Shown here piece after piece: positions 30,507-39,659 of a stretch of 64,000 nucleotides of DNA. The translations under genes were made by a program, and so were the position numbers. This DNA comes from Rossellomorea aquimaris (GTDB lineage Bacteria; Bacillota; Bacilli; Bacillales; Bacillaceae_B). The stretch is from the NCBI RefSeq assembly GCF_000935355.1, contig NZ_JXZC01000004.1, forward strand, positions 124,001 through 188,000. The letters run 5' to 3'. Position 1 is the stretch's first letter, and each line of letters opens with the position of its first letter. The notes beneath the pieces were generated by a model. The model saw only the letters and a list, made by a program, of their open reading frames with translations. It made no database searches and was not told the DNA's origin.

Positions 30507-31489
30507 TGGATAACACTGAAGTTGTAGAAGCAATGGAAAGAATCAGTCATCAGGTGCATCGAACACCGTTAAAGCAATCATCGACGCTGAATACGTTCAC
30601 TGGTGGAGAGATCTATTTAAAAATGGAGAATCTGCAGCGAACAGGTTCCTTCAAAGTAAGAGGCGCAATGAATAAAATCATGTCATTGTCTGAAGAAGAA
30701 TCGGGTAGAGGCATCATTGCCGCATCTGCAGGAAATCATGCCCAGGGTGTGGCGCTGGCTTCATCCCTGCGCGGAGTTCCGTCGAAAATCTTCATGCCGA
30801 AACGGACACCTTCCACAAAGATAGCGGCAACGAAACATTACGGAGCTGAAATCGTCCTGACCGGAGATACCTATCAGGAAGCCTACGGGGCAGCACTGGA
30901 AGAGAAAATCAGAAACGGCTCAACGTATGTTCATGCATTTGATGATCATAAAGTGATGGCTGGGCAAGGGACAGTCGCACTGGAAATGCTTCAGCAACTC
31001 AGTGATTTAGACATGATCCTCGTACCTGTTGGCGGAGGCGGTCTGTTGGCCGGAATGGCACTGGCCGTAAAAGCCTTTAACCCACGAGTGAAAATCGTCG
31101 GCGTACAGGCACTGGGAGCACCGGCTACGTATAACTTTTTCACAGGCAGAAACAAAGGATCCCTGGAACATGTGCACACCATTGCCGATGGCATCCTGGT
31201 GAAGAAGCCCGGAGAGCTCACGTTTCCGATCATCCGGAAATATGTAGACGACATGGTCACCGTTACGGATGAAGAAATCTCCTATAGCATCATGTTCATG
31301 CTTCAACGGGAAAAAACGCTGGTTGAAGGAGCAGGAGCAGCTTCCTTGGCGGCAGCCATGTGCCAAAAGGTCAAGGTGCATGGAAAGAAAGTCGGCTGTG
31401 TCATCAGTGGCGGGAATGCCGATCCCAGCAAGATACCTGTGTATCGGGATCTATCGAAAATGGCCAGACAGCTGCATCATATTGTGTAA
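30506..31489 (+). CDS. ilvA: Threonine/serine dehydratase, short form
   Basis: A 327-aa fold-type II PLP enzyme that deaminates threonine to 2-oxobutyrate, the isoleucine precursor. The PLP lysine is in [13 protein letters not shown] (about residue 52), and the glycine loop is [13 protein letters not shown]. Biosynthetic IlvA in Bacillus is usually about 420 aa with a C-terminal ACT-like regulatory domain; here it is absent, so the enzyme resembles catabolic TdcB-type forms and may escape isoleucine inhibition. The position as last gene of the ilv-leu operon, overlapping leuD, supports a biosynthetic role. Confidence 0.88.
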   Translation: MDNTEVVEAMERISHQVHRTPLKQSSTLNTFTGGEIYLKMENLQRTGSFKVRGAMNKIMSLSEEESGRGIIAASAGNHAQGVALASSLRGVPSKIFMPKRTPSTKIAATKHYGAEIVLTGDTYQEAYGAALEEKIRNGSTYVHAFDDHKVMAGQGTVALEMLQQLSDLDMILVPVGGGGLLAGMALAVKAFNPRVKIVGVQALGAPATYNFFTGRNKGSLEHVHTIADGILVKKPGELTFPIIRKYVDDMVTVTDEEISYSIMFMLQREKTLVEGAGAASLAAAMCQKVKVHGKKVGCVISGGNADPSKIPVYRDLSKMARQLHHIV

Positions 31490-31754
31490 AGATGGGACGG
31501 CTCTTAACTGCGTGTTAGTTAGGGGCGGTCCTCTGTTATTAATAGGTGTTTTTACTTTGTTCATAATTTGGCGCAACAAAGTCTAAAAGTGGCACAACAA
31601 CCGAGGATAGGACTCTAAGATGTACAAAATCAGCTCAAATTTTGCCTGAAGTTCCCTTCGAAACACTGTTCACGTCACAAAAGAGTGAAAATTGAGCAAA
31701 ACAAGCTAATATTCTACCAGAATTGAAAGCTCTTACATTCTAAAAATACGTAAA
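31490..31754. other. Gene-free stretch after ilvA
   Basis: An imperfect hairpin (about 31497-31537, loop GCGTGT, no T tract) may end the operon poorly. TCATAATTTGGC (31561-31572), 16 nt, GTGGCACAA (31589-31597) repeats the layout at 3222-3258. Nothing else is recognised. Confidence 0.4.
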
Positions 31755-31789
31755 TACCTATTGTAATAGGTAATTTTTTCTACTATAAT
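31755..31789 (+). promoter_or_regulatory. hom-thrCB promoter with a palindromic operator
   Basis: A perfect palindrome TACCTATT-GT-AATAGGTA (31755-31772) covers the -35 (TTGTAA, 31761-31766); a 17-nt spacer leads to a consensus -10 TATAAT (31784-31789). A protein on the palindrome would block the promoter. Confidence 0.75.
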
Positions 31790-31846
31790 GTCCACTATAC
31801 AAGAACAAATGTACATCAGAAATAAACAAATGGAGGTTTTCGGCTT

Positions 31847-33145
31847 ATGGAATCAATTTCAATCGGACTTTTAGGACTCGGAACGGTGGGAGCAGGAGTG
31901 GTGAAGATTGTAGAGAATCATCAGGATAAACTGTCCCATCAAATCGGCTGCCCTGTGAAGGTAAAGAAAGCCCTTGTTCAGGATTTAGAGAAAGATAGGG
32001 GACTGGAAATGGAAAACAGCATACTGACCTTAAATCCTGAGGAAGTCCTGTTTGATCCTGAAATTGATATTGTGGTCGAGGTAATGGGAGGAATTGAAGC
32101 AACGAAGGAACATCTCCTCCATGCACTGCACCAGAAGAAGCATGTCGTTACGGCAAACAAGGATCTTATGGCGCTGCACGGACCGGAATTATTGAGAGCT
32201 GCCTCAGAAAACGGCTGCGACCTATTCTACGAAGCAAGCGTCGCAGGTGGTATCCCGATTTTAAGAAGTTTAGTAGATGGCCTCGCATCGGATCGGATCA
32301 CGAAAATGATGGGAATCGTCAACGGAACAACCAACTTTATTTTGACGAAGATGACGAAAGAGGGACGGACCTTCGAGGATGTCCTCCAGGAAGCCCAGGA
32401 TCTTGGGTATGCAGAAGCGGATCCGACAGCAGATGTCGGCGGTTTGGATGCGGCGAGAAAGATGGCCATCCTTTCAACGCTGGGGTTCTCCATGAACGTT
32501 GATTTAGCGGATGTGAAAGTGAAAGGCATTACGGAAGTGACGGGTGATGATATCCAATATGCCGAGCAATTCGGCTTCACAATGAAGCTCATCGGATATG
32601 CTCACCGTGAAGGGGAGAGTGTCGAGGTGAGTGTGGAGCCTACTTTGCTGCAAAACGAGCATCCACTGGCATCGGTCCATGATGAATATAATGCGGTATA
32701 CGTATACGGAGAAGCGGTTGGTGAAACGATGTTTTACGGCCCGGGTGCAGGAAGTCTTCCGACTGCCACAGCCGTCGTATCCGATATGGTAGGAATCATG
32801 AAGAATATGAGATTGGGAGTCACGGGTAAGAGTGCGGTGAACCCGCAATTCCCTAAAAAATTAAAAGAGCGTAATGAAATTCATTCAAAATATTTCTTGC
32901 GTCTGCACGTACAGGATGAAGTAGGTGTTTTGGCAAAACTCACTTCCATCTTCTCTAATCATGGCGTCAGCTTCGAGAAGATCCTGCAGAATCCGTTAGA
33001 CAGTGACGAATTTGCTGAAATTGTCCTAGTGACCCATAAAGCATCTCTTGATCATTACGAAGATATTCTTATGGAGCTTAAGGATTATGAAGCCATTCAT
33101 TCGATTGAAAGTTCATATCGTGTAGAAGGGGGAGAAAAAGGATGA
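31847..33145 (+). CDS. hom: Homoserine dehydrogenase
   Basis: A 432-aa enzyme that reduces aspartate semialdehyde to homoserine. The NAD(P) fold has [16 protein letters not shown]; the catalytic region has [14 protein letters not shown] and [22 protein letters not shown]-type residues ([14 protein letters not shown]); a C-terminal ACT domain (about 350-425, [20 protein letters not shown]) allows threonine control. AATGGAGGTT precedes ATG 31847. It leads the threonine operon and overlaps thrC by 4 nt. The codons for KEGRTFED carry GAGGGACGGACCTT (32360-32373), the repeat core. Confidence 0.95.
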   Translation: MESISIGLLGLGTVGAGVVKIVENHQDKLSHQIGCPVKVKKALVQDLEKDRGLEMENSILTLNPEEVLFDPEIDIVVEVMGGIEATKEHLLHALHQKKHVVTANKDLMALHGPELLRAASENGCDLFYEASVAGGIPILRSLVDGLASDRITKMMGIVNGTTNFILTKMTKEGRTFEDVLQEAQDLGYAEADPTADVGGLDAARKMAILSTLGFSMNVDLADVKVKGITEVTGDDIQYAEQFGFTMKLIGYAHREGESVEVSVEPTLLQNEHPLASVHDEYNAVYVYGEAVGETMFYGPGAGSLPTATAVVSDMVGIMKNMRLGVTGKSAVNPQFPKKLKERNEIHSKYFLRLHVQDEVGVLAKLTSIFSNHGVSFEKILQNPLDSDEFAEIVLVTHKASLDHYEDILMELKDYEAIHSIESSYRVEGGEKG

Positions 33146-34203
33146 GGTGGAAAGGATTATTGGAGCAGTATGGTGAGCGTCTTCCATTAAATGATGACAC
33201 TCCTCTTTTAACGTTAAATGAAGGGAACACTCCCTTGGTTGAATTAAAGACGTTGTCCCGGGAATGGGGCATCGAGCTTTATGCAAAGGTAGAGGGAGCA
33301 AACCCTACCGGCTCCTTTAAAGATCGCGGAATGGTTCTCGCCGTTGCCAAAGCGGTAGAGTCAGGCAGTTCGACGGTCATTTGCGCCTCTACCGGAAATA
33401 CCTCTGCTTCAGCCGCAGCATATGCAGCAAGGGCAGGAATCAAATGTATCGTGGTCATTCCAGAGGGGAAAATTGCTCAAGGGAAATTAGCTCAAGCTGT
33501 CATGTACGGTGCCGAAATCATTTCCATCGAAGGGAATTTTGATGAAGCCCTCGAAATCGTCCGTGAGCTGAGTAAAACCGAATCTGTCACTCTTGTGAAT
33601 TCAGTGAATCCATATCGATTGGAAGGACAGAAAACAGCAGCTTTTGAAGTCATTGATGGATTGGGGGAAGCCCCAGATGTGCTTGCGATCCCTGTCGGTA
33701 ATGCAGGGAATATTTCGGCATACTGGAAAGGCTTCAAGGAATATCACAATCTTAAAGCCTCGACTTTACCACGGATGTTTGGCTTTGAAGCGTCGGGGGC
33801 TGCAGCCCTGGTCCATGACAGGGTGTTTCCTCAGCCTGAAACGATTGCCACTGCAATCCGCATAGGGAACCCGGCAAGCTGGACGTTAGCTGTGGATGCT
33901 CTGAAGGAATCAAACGGACATATTGACGAAGTAACCGATGAAGAAATTCTTGAGGCCTATCAGCTTCTTGCAAGTAAAGAGGGGATATTTGCCGAGCCGG
34001 CGTCATGTGCCTCGATTGCGGGAATAAAGAAATCATTAGATAAAGGTTTGATCGAAAAAGATTCAAAGGTAGTGGCGGTGCTGACAGGCAATGGCTTGAA
34101 GGATCCGGTTACGGCAATGGAATGCAGTCCGGTCACTCCGGTGAAGTTGCCAAACGATCGTGAAATGGTGAAGGACTACATCAAAGGGACGATTGGCGTA
34201 TGA
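33142..34203 (+). CDS. thrC: Threonine synthase
   Basis: A 353-aa PLP enzyme that converts phosphohomoserine to threonine. The PLP lysine lies in [18 protein letters not shown] (about residue 60), [17 protein letters not shown] binds phosphate, and [13 protein letters not shown] is the glycine loop. ATG 33142 overlaps the hom stop (ATGA), with GGGGGAGAAAAAGG upstream. The length is that of the short Bacillus-type enzyme. It overlaps thrB by 4 nt. Confidence 0.95.
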   Translation: MRWKGLLEQYGERLPLNDDTPLLTLNEGNTPLVELKTLSREWGIELYAKVEGANPTGSFKDRGMVLAVAKAVESGSSTVICASTGNTSASAAAYAARAGIKCIVVIPEGKIAQGKLAQAVMYGAEIISIEGNFDEALEIVRELSKTESVTLVNSVNPYRLEGQKTAAFEVIDGLGEAPDVLAIPVGNAGNISAYWKGFKEYHNLKASTLPRMFGFEASGAAALVHDRVFPQPETIATAIRIGNPASWTLAVDALKESNGHIDEVTDEEILEAYQLLASKEGIFAEPASCASIAGIKKSLDKGLIEKDSKVVAVLTGNGLKDPVTAMECSPVTPVKLPNDREMVKDYIKGTIGV

Positions 34204-35135
34204 AAAGACGTGATCCCCGCTCCTGGAAGATCATTGTCCCGGGAAGCACTGCCAATTTAGGAGCTGGATTCGATTCACTGGGCTTGGCGTTAAATGTGTT
34301 TTTAACCGTGGAAGTACATGAAGCAGAAGATTGGCAAGTGATTCCCCTTTCTCCTGCCCTTGAGATCTTTCCGGAGGATGACACACATTTTATTGTAGAG
34401 ATCGTGAAAGAGGTGGCAGATGACTATGGTAAGAAGCCGTCTCCTTGCCATCTCTACGTGTCGAGTGATATTCCGTTAACGAGGGGGTTAGGCTCCAGTG
34501 CAGCAGCGGTTGTGGCGGGCATTGAACTTGCCAATGCCCTATGTGAGCTGAATCTGACCCAGGAAAAGAAACTGTCACTTGCGAATCGATTTGAAGGTCA
34601 TCCTGATAACGTCGGGGCTTCCCTCTATGGTGGGTTTGTGGTCAGCTGTCAGCATGAAAAGGGTGTGAGTCTTTTATCGATCCCTGATCTTCCGATTGAT
34701 GTGATATGCGTAATCCCTAAAGCTGAGCTGAAAACATCGGAATCAAGAAATGTACTTCCGACCAGTTTATCTTTTGAAGAATCCGTGGAGGCGGGCGCGA
34801 TTTCAAACGTATTGGTGGCTGCGTTTTTAACCGGGGACTGGGAAATGGTTGGGAAAATGATGAAGCGGGACAGGTATCACCAGCCCCATCGTAGAAAGCT
34901 GCTTCCTCACTACGATGCAGTGGAAGAGGTAGCTGGCCGTTTCGGTGCATTCGGTGTCGCCTTAAGCGGTGCCGGGCCGACGATTGCCTGTTTTGTGGAA
35001 CGGGAAGCGAGTGAATGGCTCGCACGCCAGCTGGACCAGTCCTTCCCCAGCATGGACGTCCGCAAACTATCCATCTCCCCATCGGGAAGCAGCATCACCA
35101 TTCAACAACCGAAGGTCCGTCCCTCATCGCTTTAA
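34200..35135 (+). CDS. thrB: Homoserine kinase
   Basis: A 311-aa GHMP kinase that phosphorylates homoserine. Marks are [20 protein letters not shown] at the N-terminus, the ATP loop [19 protein letters not shown], and the C-terminal [20 protein letters not shown] 34200 overlaps the thrC stop. The last eight codons (PKVRPSSL) are written by the left arm of the terminator repeat at 35112-35155, so the C-terminus is probably a product of that element rather than conserved. Confidence 0.95.
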   Translation: MKRRDPRSWKIIVPGSTANLGAGFDSLGLALNVFLTVEVHEAEDWQVIPLSPALEIFPEDDTHFIVEIVKEVADDYGKKPSPCHLYVSSDIPLTRGLGSSAAAVVAGIELANALCELNLTQEKKLSLANRFEGHPDNVGASLYGGFVVSCQHEKGVSLLSIPDLPIDVICVIPKAELKTSESRNVLPTSLSFEESVEAGAISNVLVAAFLTGDWEMVGKMMKRDRYHQPHRRKLLPHYDAVEEVAGRFGAFGVALSGAGPTIACFVEREASEWLARQLDQSFPSMDVRKLSISPSGSSITIQQPKVRPSSL

Positions 35136-35160
35136 ACGAGTGAGGGACGGACCTTGTTTT
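35112..35160 (+). terminator. Threonine operon terminator made of the GAGGGACGGACC repeat
   Basis: AAGGTCCGTCCCTCA (35112-35126) pairs perfectly with TGAGGGACGGACCTT (35141-35155), followed by GTTTTTGTTG. The left arm overlaps the end of thrB. Confidence 0.88.
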
Positions 35161-35189
35161 TGTTGTTTTGTGCACTGTTTTTCCTGTCA

Positions 35190-35290
35190 TGAGGCTTGAG
35201 CCTCTGAGTGGTAAGAAGGACCTGAAGTGAAGGGAAAGAAAGCCTTCTTCTCAGGTTCTTCTTATGCATGCCTGCTCTTATCGAGGGGCC
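35190..35290. repeat. Diverged copy of the interspersed hairpin repeat
   Basis: GAGGCTTGAGCCTCTG is followed by TAAGAAGGACCTGA (35212-35225) and TCAGGTTCTTCTTA (35251-35264), with TTATGC after the stem, the architecture of the 6505 and 22053 copies but with low identity. Confidence 0.55.
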
Positions 35291-35306
35291 ATGGGCTTTA
35301 TTTGTT

Positions 35307-35612
35307 TTATTTCTCCAGGGTGATCATAAAACAATTCTCTTTCTCATTTACTTTCATGTAGTAGGGTGATTGATGGGTCATACCCATTTCTTCCCGGATT
35401 TCCTTTGGGATGTGTACGGTACCTTTTTCTGAGATGTAACGCTTATTATGTGTGGAGTCTTTATTCGCTCTCTTAATATAGATGCAGTTGTTTTGGTAGA
35501 CGAGTTCCGCAAGTTTTCCGGGTACCAGTCCAAACTGTTGTCTCCATTTATGAGGGAGGGTGATCGATCCGCTCTTACTGAATGTTTTGCTTCCATACAT
35601 CATGCTCAACAT
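35307..35612 (-). CDS. AbrB/SpoVT-type DNA-binding protein with two domains
   Basis: A 101-aa protein with two tandem swapped-hairpin AbrB-like units: residues about 8-48 (KTFSKSGSITLPHKWRQQFG) and about 57-100 (RYISEKGTVHIPKEIREEMG). Both carry the pattern of an N-terminal strand, Gly-turn and I-P-x-x-x-R helix. A strong site AGGTGAT lies 5 nt before the start. Most AbrB/MazE proteins have one such unit per chain and dimerise, so this chain may form the fold alone. Target genes are unknown. It is a single gene facing away from the antiporter. Confidence 0.75.
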   Translation of the reverse strand: MLSMMYGSKTFSKSGSITLPHKWRQQFGLVPGKLAELVYQNNCIYIKRANKDSTHNKRYISEKGTVHIPKEIREEMGMTHQSPYYMKVNEKENCFMITLEK

Positions 35613-35754
35613 GTCGCATCACCTGCTTTCACTATCATTGCTTCTCTATTTTCCTTCTCTACGACAAATAAACACGATTTTGAAAAAATAGGAAGATGGT
35701 TGGGTACGTTTAACTCGTGGGTGACAAAGGAATAAAAAAGTATAAACCCATTGT

Positions 35755-36954
35755 TTGGAGGTGGGAACCATCGAACCAATCCACATCCTGTTCTTGCTAG
35801 TAATCGGCTACAGTGTGTATACCATTGATAAAAAGAAAAAGAATTTCCCTGTTCCCGTTGTTTTACTCCTGCTTGGAATGGGTCTGTCGTTCATACCTGC
35901 CTTTTCTGACGTCACCTTAACGAAAGACATTATCTTTGAATGGTTTTTACCCTCACTTTTATTTATTTCGGCATATCAATTTTCACCAAAAGCCTTGAAA
36001 AAGCATGCGGGAATCATCTCTCTTTTAAGTACAGTCGGCATCGTCATCACGATCATCCTAATGAGTGTGCTTTTCTATTACGGTTTACATCCGTGGCTCT
36101 CAATTTCGTATGTAGAGGCTCTCTTGATCGCAACAATCTTAACGCCTACTGATCCGGTTTCTGTTGTGTCGGTGTTGAAGGAGGCTTCGAGTCGCAGAGA
36201 CATAGCGGATATAGTAGAAGGGGAGTCAATGATCAATGATGGTACAAGCGTCGTTCTCTTTACGGTCGTCGCAGGTATCTACTTTGGGGAAGAATCCTTT
36301 TCTGTTTCTTTGTTCCTTTGGGAATTTCTTTTGGTTTCCTTTGGAGGAGTCGTGATCGGTGGTTCACTCGGCTGGCTGGCGAGTAAGGCCATCCATTTCA
36401 CAACGGACTCCAGGTACCAGATCATGCTTAGCATCATTCTTGCTTACGGTACCTTTTACATAGGGGAAGAACTTGGTGTTTCAGGCGTACTGGCTACTGT
36501 CTCTTCAGGTATCATGCTTTCTTATGAATACGGAAGAACGATTAAAGAGAAACATTTCAGGAGGGATCTGGATGGTTTCTGGACCGTCATTGAACCGACC
36601 ATCCTGACCTTTCTGTTCCTGTTAATCGGAATCCAGGCGACGCAATATTTGTCTTTCTCATTAATCGGGTGGATCATCCTCCTATTTATTCTCTCCTTGC
36701 TGGTTCGCTATGTTATTATTATTGGTGTTGTCAAAATGAAAAAAACGTGGAGAAAAACGTACGGGTGGAAGGAAGTATCTATATTAACGTGGTCCGGCAT
36801 CAAAGGCACCATGTCTGTTGCTTTGCTGCTTGGTATGGATGGGCAAGGACCTCAGCTCCTGCACTCCTTAACATTTGGGGTTATCCTGCTATCTCTCATC
36901 ATTCAAAGCGTAGGAATATACCCGTTGTCCACTTTCTTTCTGAAACGAAAATAA
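35755..36954 (+). CDS. Na+/H+ antiporter, CPA1 family
   Basis: A 399-aa membrane protein with about 12 hydrophobic segments; marks are TPTDPVSVVSVLKEA and EGESMINDGTSVVLF (ion-binding region) and WSGIKGTMSVALLLG near the C-terminus. It exchanges cytoplasmic Na+ or K+ for H+. The start is unclear: the only start-like codon at the 5' end is TTG 35755 without a ribosome site, while GGAGGTG (35757-35763) is placed for an ATC at 35770 (EPIHILF follows). It lacks the long cytoplasmic C-terminal tail of NhaK-like relatives. Confidence 0.85.
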   Translation: MEVGTIEPIHILFLLVIGYSVYTIDKKKKNFPVPVVLLLLGMGLSFIPAFSDVTLTKDIIFEWFLPSLLFISAYQFSPKALKKHAGIISLLSTVGIVITIILMSVLFYYGLHPWLSISYVEALLIATILTPTDPVSVVSVLKEASSRRDIADIVEGESMINDGTSVVLFTVVAGIYFGEESFSVSLFLWEFLLVSFGGVVIGGSLGWLASKAIHFTTDSRYQIMLSIILAYGTFYIGEELGVSGVLATVSSGIMLSYEYGRTIKEKHFRRDLDGFWTVIEPTILTFLFLLIGIQATQYLSFSLIGWIILLFILSLLVRYVIIIGVVKMKKTWRKTYGWKEVSILTWSGIKGTMSVALLLGMDGQGPQLLHSLTFGVILLSLIIQSVGIYPLSTFFLKRK

Positions 36955-37015
36955 GTCCTTAAAGAATTTTATGATAAATTGGTAAGAACTGAGAAACCAT
37001 AGGAGAAAGACTATT

Positions 37016-38362
37016 TTGAATTTAGGTGAAACCTCTACGATGAAACAAGCAAAAGACATTGCCTTAAGAATTTCCATCACCTATGTGTTGTTAGGCGTTG
37101 TGTGGATTATATTGTCGGATTATTTTTCCATGATACTCGCTCACGAGAAGCTTAGCATGTATATATATTTTCAACGCTACAAAGGCTGGTTATTTACACT
37201 TGTAACAGGTATCATTATTTTTCTATTGGTATACCGGAGGACACATGAATTAATCCTCTCGAATGAAAAGTTAAAAAAGAAAGAGAAGCAGCTCCAAATA
37301 AGGAATCAGCATTATCATTCCTTATTTGAACAAAATCCGGACGCGGTATTAGAGTTGACCCTTGACGGGAATGTGGTGTCTGTGAACTCTGAAGCAGAGG
37401 GATTGCTTGAATCCACCCATGAAGAGTTGAAAGAAGTGAAATTCAGCAAATTTTTGGATGAAGGTGAGATGAAACGAGTAAGGGAGTACTTTTTCGAAAC
37501 ATTCAAAGGCTGGTCATCAACGTTTGAAACGAGCATTCATTTAGCTAATAACAAACAGAAGATCCTGCGATGTTCACTCGTCCCGATTATTATTAATCGA
37601 AAAGTGACAGGAATGTTTGCCATTGCGAGGGATATCACTCTTCATCGTGAAAATGAAGAAATGGTGGTCGCTTCCGAAAAGCTTTCTGTCATTGGACAGC
37701 TTGCGGCTGCCGTAGCACATGAAATCCGCAATCCCCTAACATCTTTGAAAGGGTTCATTCAGCTTATGCAAACAAGCAATAGAATCAACCATGATCATTT
37801 GGACATTATGCTTTCTGAAGTGGATCGGATTGACCTGATTTCAGGTGAGATGCTGATACTTGGTAAACAGCAGGAAGTCCATTTCCGTCCCGAAAAGCTG
37901 GATGACATCCTTAGACAAGTGCTGGTACTAATGGAAGCCCAGGCCCATCTTGATAATGTATCCATTTATTATGAAAACAAGGCGGAAAATCCTTTATATG
38001 TGTTAGGTGAAGGAAATCAGCTTAAACAGGTGTTCATAAATATTATTAAAAATGCAGTTGAATCCATACCTGACTATAAGGATGGGATCGTTTCGATTAC
38101 ATTGGAAGATCGAGTCTCGGCTGCCCGTGTAATCGTGACGGATAATGGGGTCGGCATGGATCCGGAAAGAATCGGGCACCTTGGAGAACCATTCTATTCA
38201 ACGAAAGAAAAAGGAACGGGTCTGGGACTGGCCGTCTGTCAAAAAATCATTGAACGACATAAAGGACATATACACTTTCAAAGTGAAATAGAAAAAGGAA
38301 CTGCAGTGGAAATCAGCCTGCCAATCGTAGAAGAAGAGATACCGGGTGCCACTGCGGATTAA
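37016..38362 (+). CDS. PAS-domain sensor histidine kinase (sporulation-kinase-like)
   Basis: A 448-aa membrane kinase. Two N-terminal membrane segments (about 18-43 and 60-78) enclose a short outside loop; a PAS domain follows (about 100-210, HSLFEQNPDAVLELTLDGNV); HisKA has the phospho-acceptor in AAAVAHEIRNPLTSLKGF; HATPase_c has NIIKNAVESI, DNGVGMDP and GTGLGLAVCQKII. TTG 37016 is the start because AGGAGAAAG lies 10 nt upstream. No response regulator is adjacent, as is normal for KinA-E type phosphorelay kinases. The signal sensed is unknown. Confidence 0.88.
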   Translation: MNLGETSTMKQAKDIALRISITYVLLGVVWIILSDYFSMILAHEKLSMYIYFQRYKGWLFTLVTGIIIFLLVYRRTHELILSNEKLKKKEKQLQIRNQHYHSLFEQNPDAVLELTLDGNVVSVNSEAEGLLESTHEELKEVKFSKFLDEGEMKRVREYFFETFKGWSSTFETSIHLANNKQKILRCSLVPIIINRKVTGMFAIARDITLHRENEEMVVASEKLSVIGQLAAAVAHEIRNPLTSLKGFIQLMQTSNRINHDHLDIMLSEVDRIDLISGEMLILGKQQEVHFRPEKLDDILRQVLVLMEAQAHLDNVSIYYENKAENPLYVLGEGNQLKQVFINIIKNAVESIPDYKDGIVSITLEDRVSAARVIVTDNGVGMDPERIGHLGEPFYSTKEKGTGLGLAVCQKIIERHKGHIHFQSEIEKGTAVEISLPIVEEEIPGATAD

Positions 38363-38377
38363 GAAAGGACTAAAAGC

Positions 38378-39511
38378 ATGAACTCAATTTCAACCATTAT
38401 CAAGACACCGTCAATTCAGAAGAACTGGGAAGAATCCGGCTTCACTTCACTAACCCCTGTACAGGAGCGCGTAGTACCCCTCATCATGGAAGGGAAAGAT
38501 GTTGTTTGTGAATCACCGACGGGTACAGGGAAGACGCTTGCTTATCTTCTTCCGATCATCCAAGCCATTGATCCATCAAGAAAACAGGCTCAAGCTGTGA
38601 TTCTTGCTCCATCAAGAGAGCTTGTCATGCAAATCCACCAGGAAATCCAGAAATGGGCGAAGGGTACCGACGTCACGAGTGCGGCGTTCATTGGGGGAGC
38701 AAATATCAAGAAGCAAGTGGAGAAACTGAAAAAAAAGCCGCATATCGTAGTGGGTACAACGGGTCGCTTGATCGAACTGATGAAACTGAAGAAGCTGAAA
38801 ATGCATGAAGTGAAAACCATCGTCGTCGATGAGTTCGACTTAATGATTTCATCAGAACATATCCGTGAAGTGAAGGATATCATTAAAGCAACGTTAAAAG
38901 AACGTCAGGTTTTATTCTTCTCTGCGACGTTGTCAGACGAAACCGAGCACGTAGCGGAATCCCTATTGCAAAACCATGAAATCGTGAAAATGGAAGCGAA
39001 CCTTGATAATCCAAAAGTAGATCATGTGTATGTGTACAGTGAGCTGAGAGACAAAATGGAAGCTCTAAGAAGCATCTCCTACTTCAAAGGAATCAAGGCC
39101 CTTGTATTTTTTAATCAACTTGAAAAGCTCTCTGAAATAGAAGAAAAGCTGAAGTATAAAGGAGTCGAGCTGGAAGTATTGGCAGGGGAATCAAACAAGA
39201 TGGAGCGTAAGCAATCTTTGGATCGCTTCCGGTCAGGGAAAGTGTCCATGCTTCTGACAACAGATGTCGCAGCACGTGGACTTGATATCACAGACGTCAC
39301 ACATGTTGTCCATTACGACTTCCCAAGCGATACAAAACAATATATCCACCGCTCAGGAAGAACCGGACGCATGGGAGCGGAAGGAACCGTCATCTGCCTC
39401 GTCTCGAAACGCGAACTGAGCTTCCTTGAAAAACTAAGCAAAGAACTCAATCTCCCATTCCAAGAAAAAACCATCCGGGGCGGGGGACTGAAAGCGCCGG
39501 AACAAAAATAA
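38378..39511 (+). CDS. DEAD-box RNA helicase
   Basis: A 377-aa two-domain helicase core. Q motif SLTPVQERVVP, motif I SPTGTGKTLAYLLP, motif Ia APSRELVMQ, motif II DEFD, motif III SAT, motif V TTDVAARGLDITDV, motif VI HRSGRTGRMG. It has no C-terminal RNA-binding extension. Motif II has Phe instead of Ala (DEFD), a variant in some small Bacillus helicases. It unwinds short RNA duplexes with ATP; a role in ribosome assembly or cold adaptation is a family guess. It starts 15 nt after the kinase gene, so the two may be co-transcribed. The terminator is the inverted repeat at 39523. Confidence 0.9.
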   Translation: MNSISTIIKTPSIQKNWEESGFTSLTPVQERVVPLIMEGKDVVCESPTGTGKTLAYLLPIIQAIDPSRKQAQAVILAPSRELVMQIHQEIQKWAKGTDVTSAAFIGGANIKKQVEKLKKKPHIVVGTTGRLIELMKLKKLKMHEVKTIVVDEFDLMISSEHIREVKDIIKATLKERQVLFFSATLSDETEHVAESLLQNHEIVKMEANLDNPKVDHVYVYSELRDKMEALRSISYFKGIKALVFFNQLEKLSEIEEKLKYKGVELEVLAGESNKMERKQSLDRFRSGKVSMLLTTDVAARGLDITDVTHVVHYDFPSDTKQYIHRSGRTGRMGAEGTVICLVSKRELSFLEKLSKELNLPFQEKTIRGGGLKAPEQK

Positions 39512-39522
39512 GATGAATCTGT

Positions 39523-39567
39523 AGAGGTCCGTCCCTCAGGTATGAGGGACGGACCTCTGTTTTTTTG
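39523..39567 (+). terminator. Terminator made of the GAGGGACGGACC repeat
   Basis: AGAGGTCCGTCCCTCA (39523-39538) pairs perfectly with TGAGGGACGGACCTCT (39543-39558) around a 4-nt loop, followed by G and seven T. Confidence 0.92.
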
Positions 39568-39659
39568 AGACGACGTCACGATTTATGATCCTGAATTCAA
39601 ATATATGAAGCTTTTGTCGAATAAAATAGATTTCTATCTCTCCATTCATCAATCCAACT

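Noticed and set aside
31497-31537. Terminator after ilvA
   Set aside because: The stem is imperfect and there is no T tract, so I do not call it a terminator.
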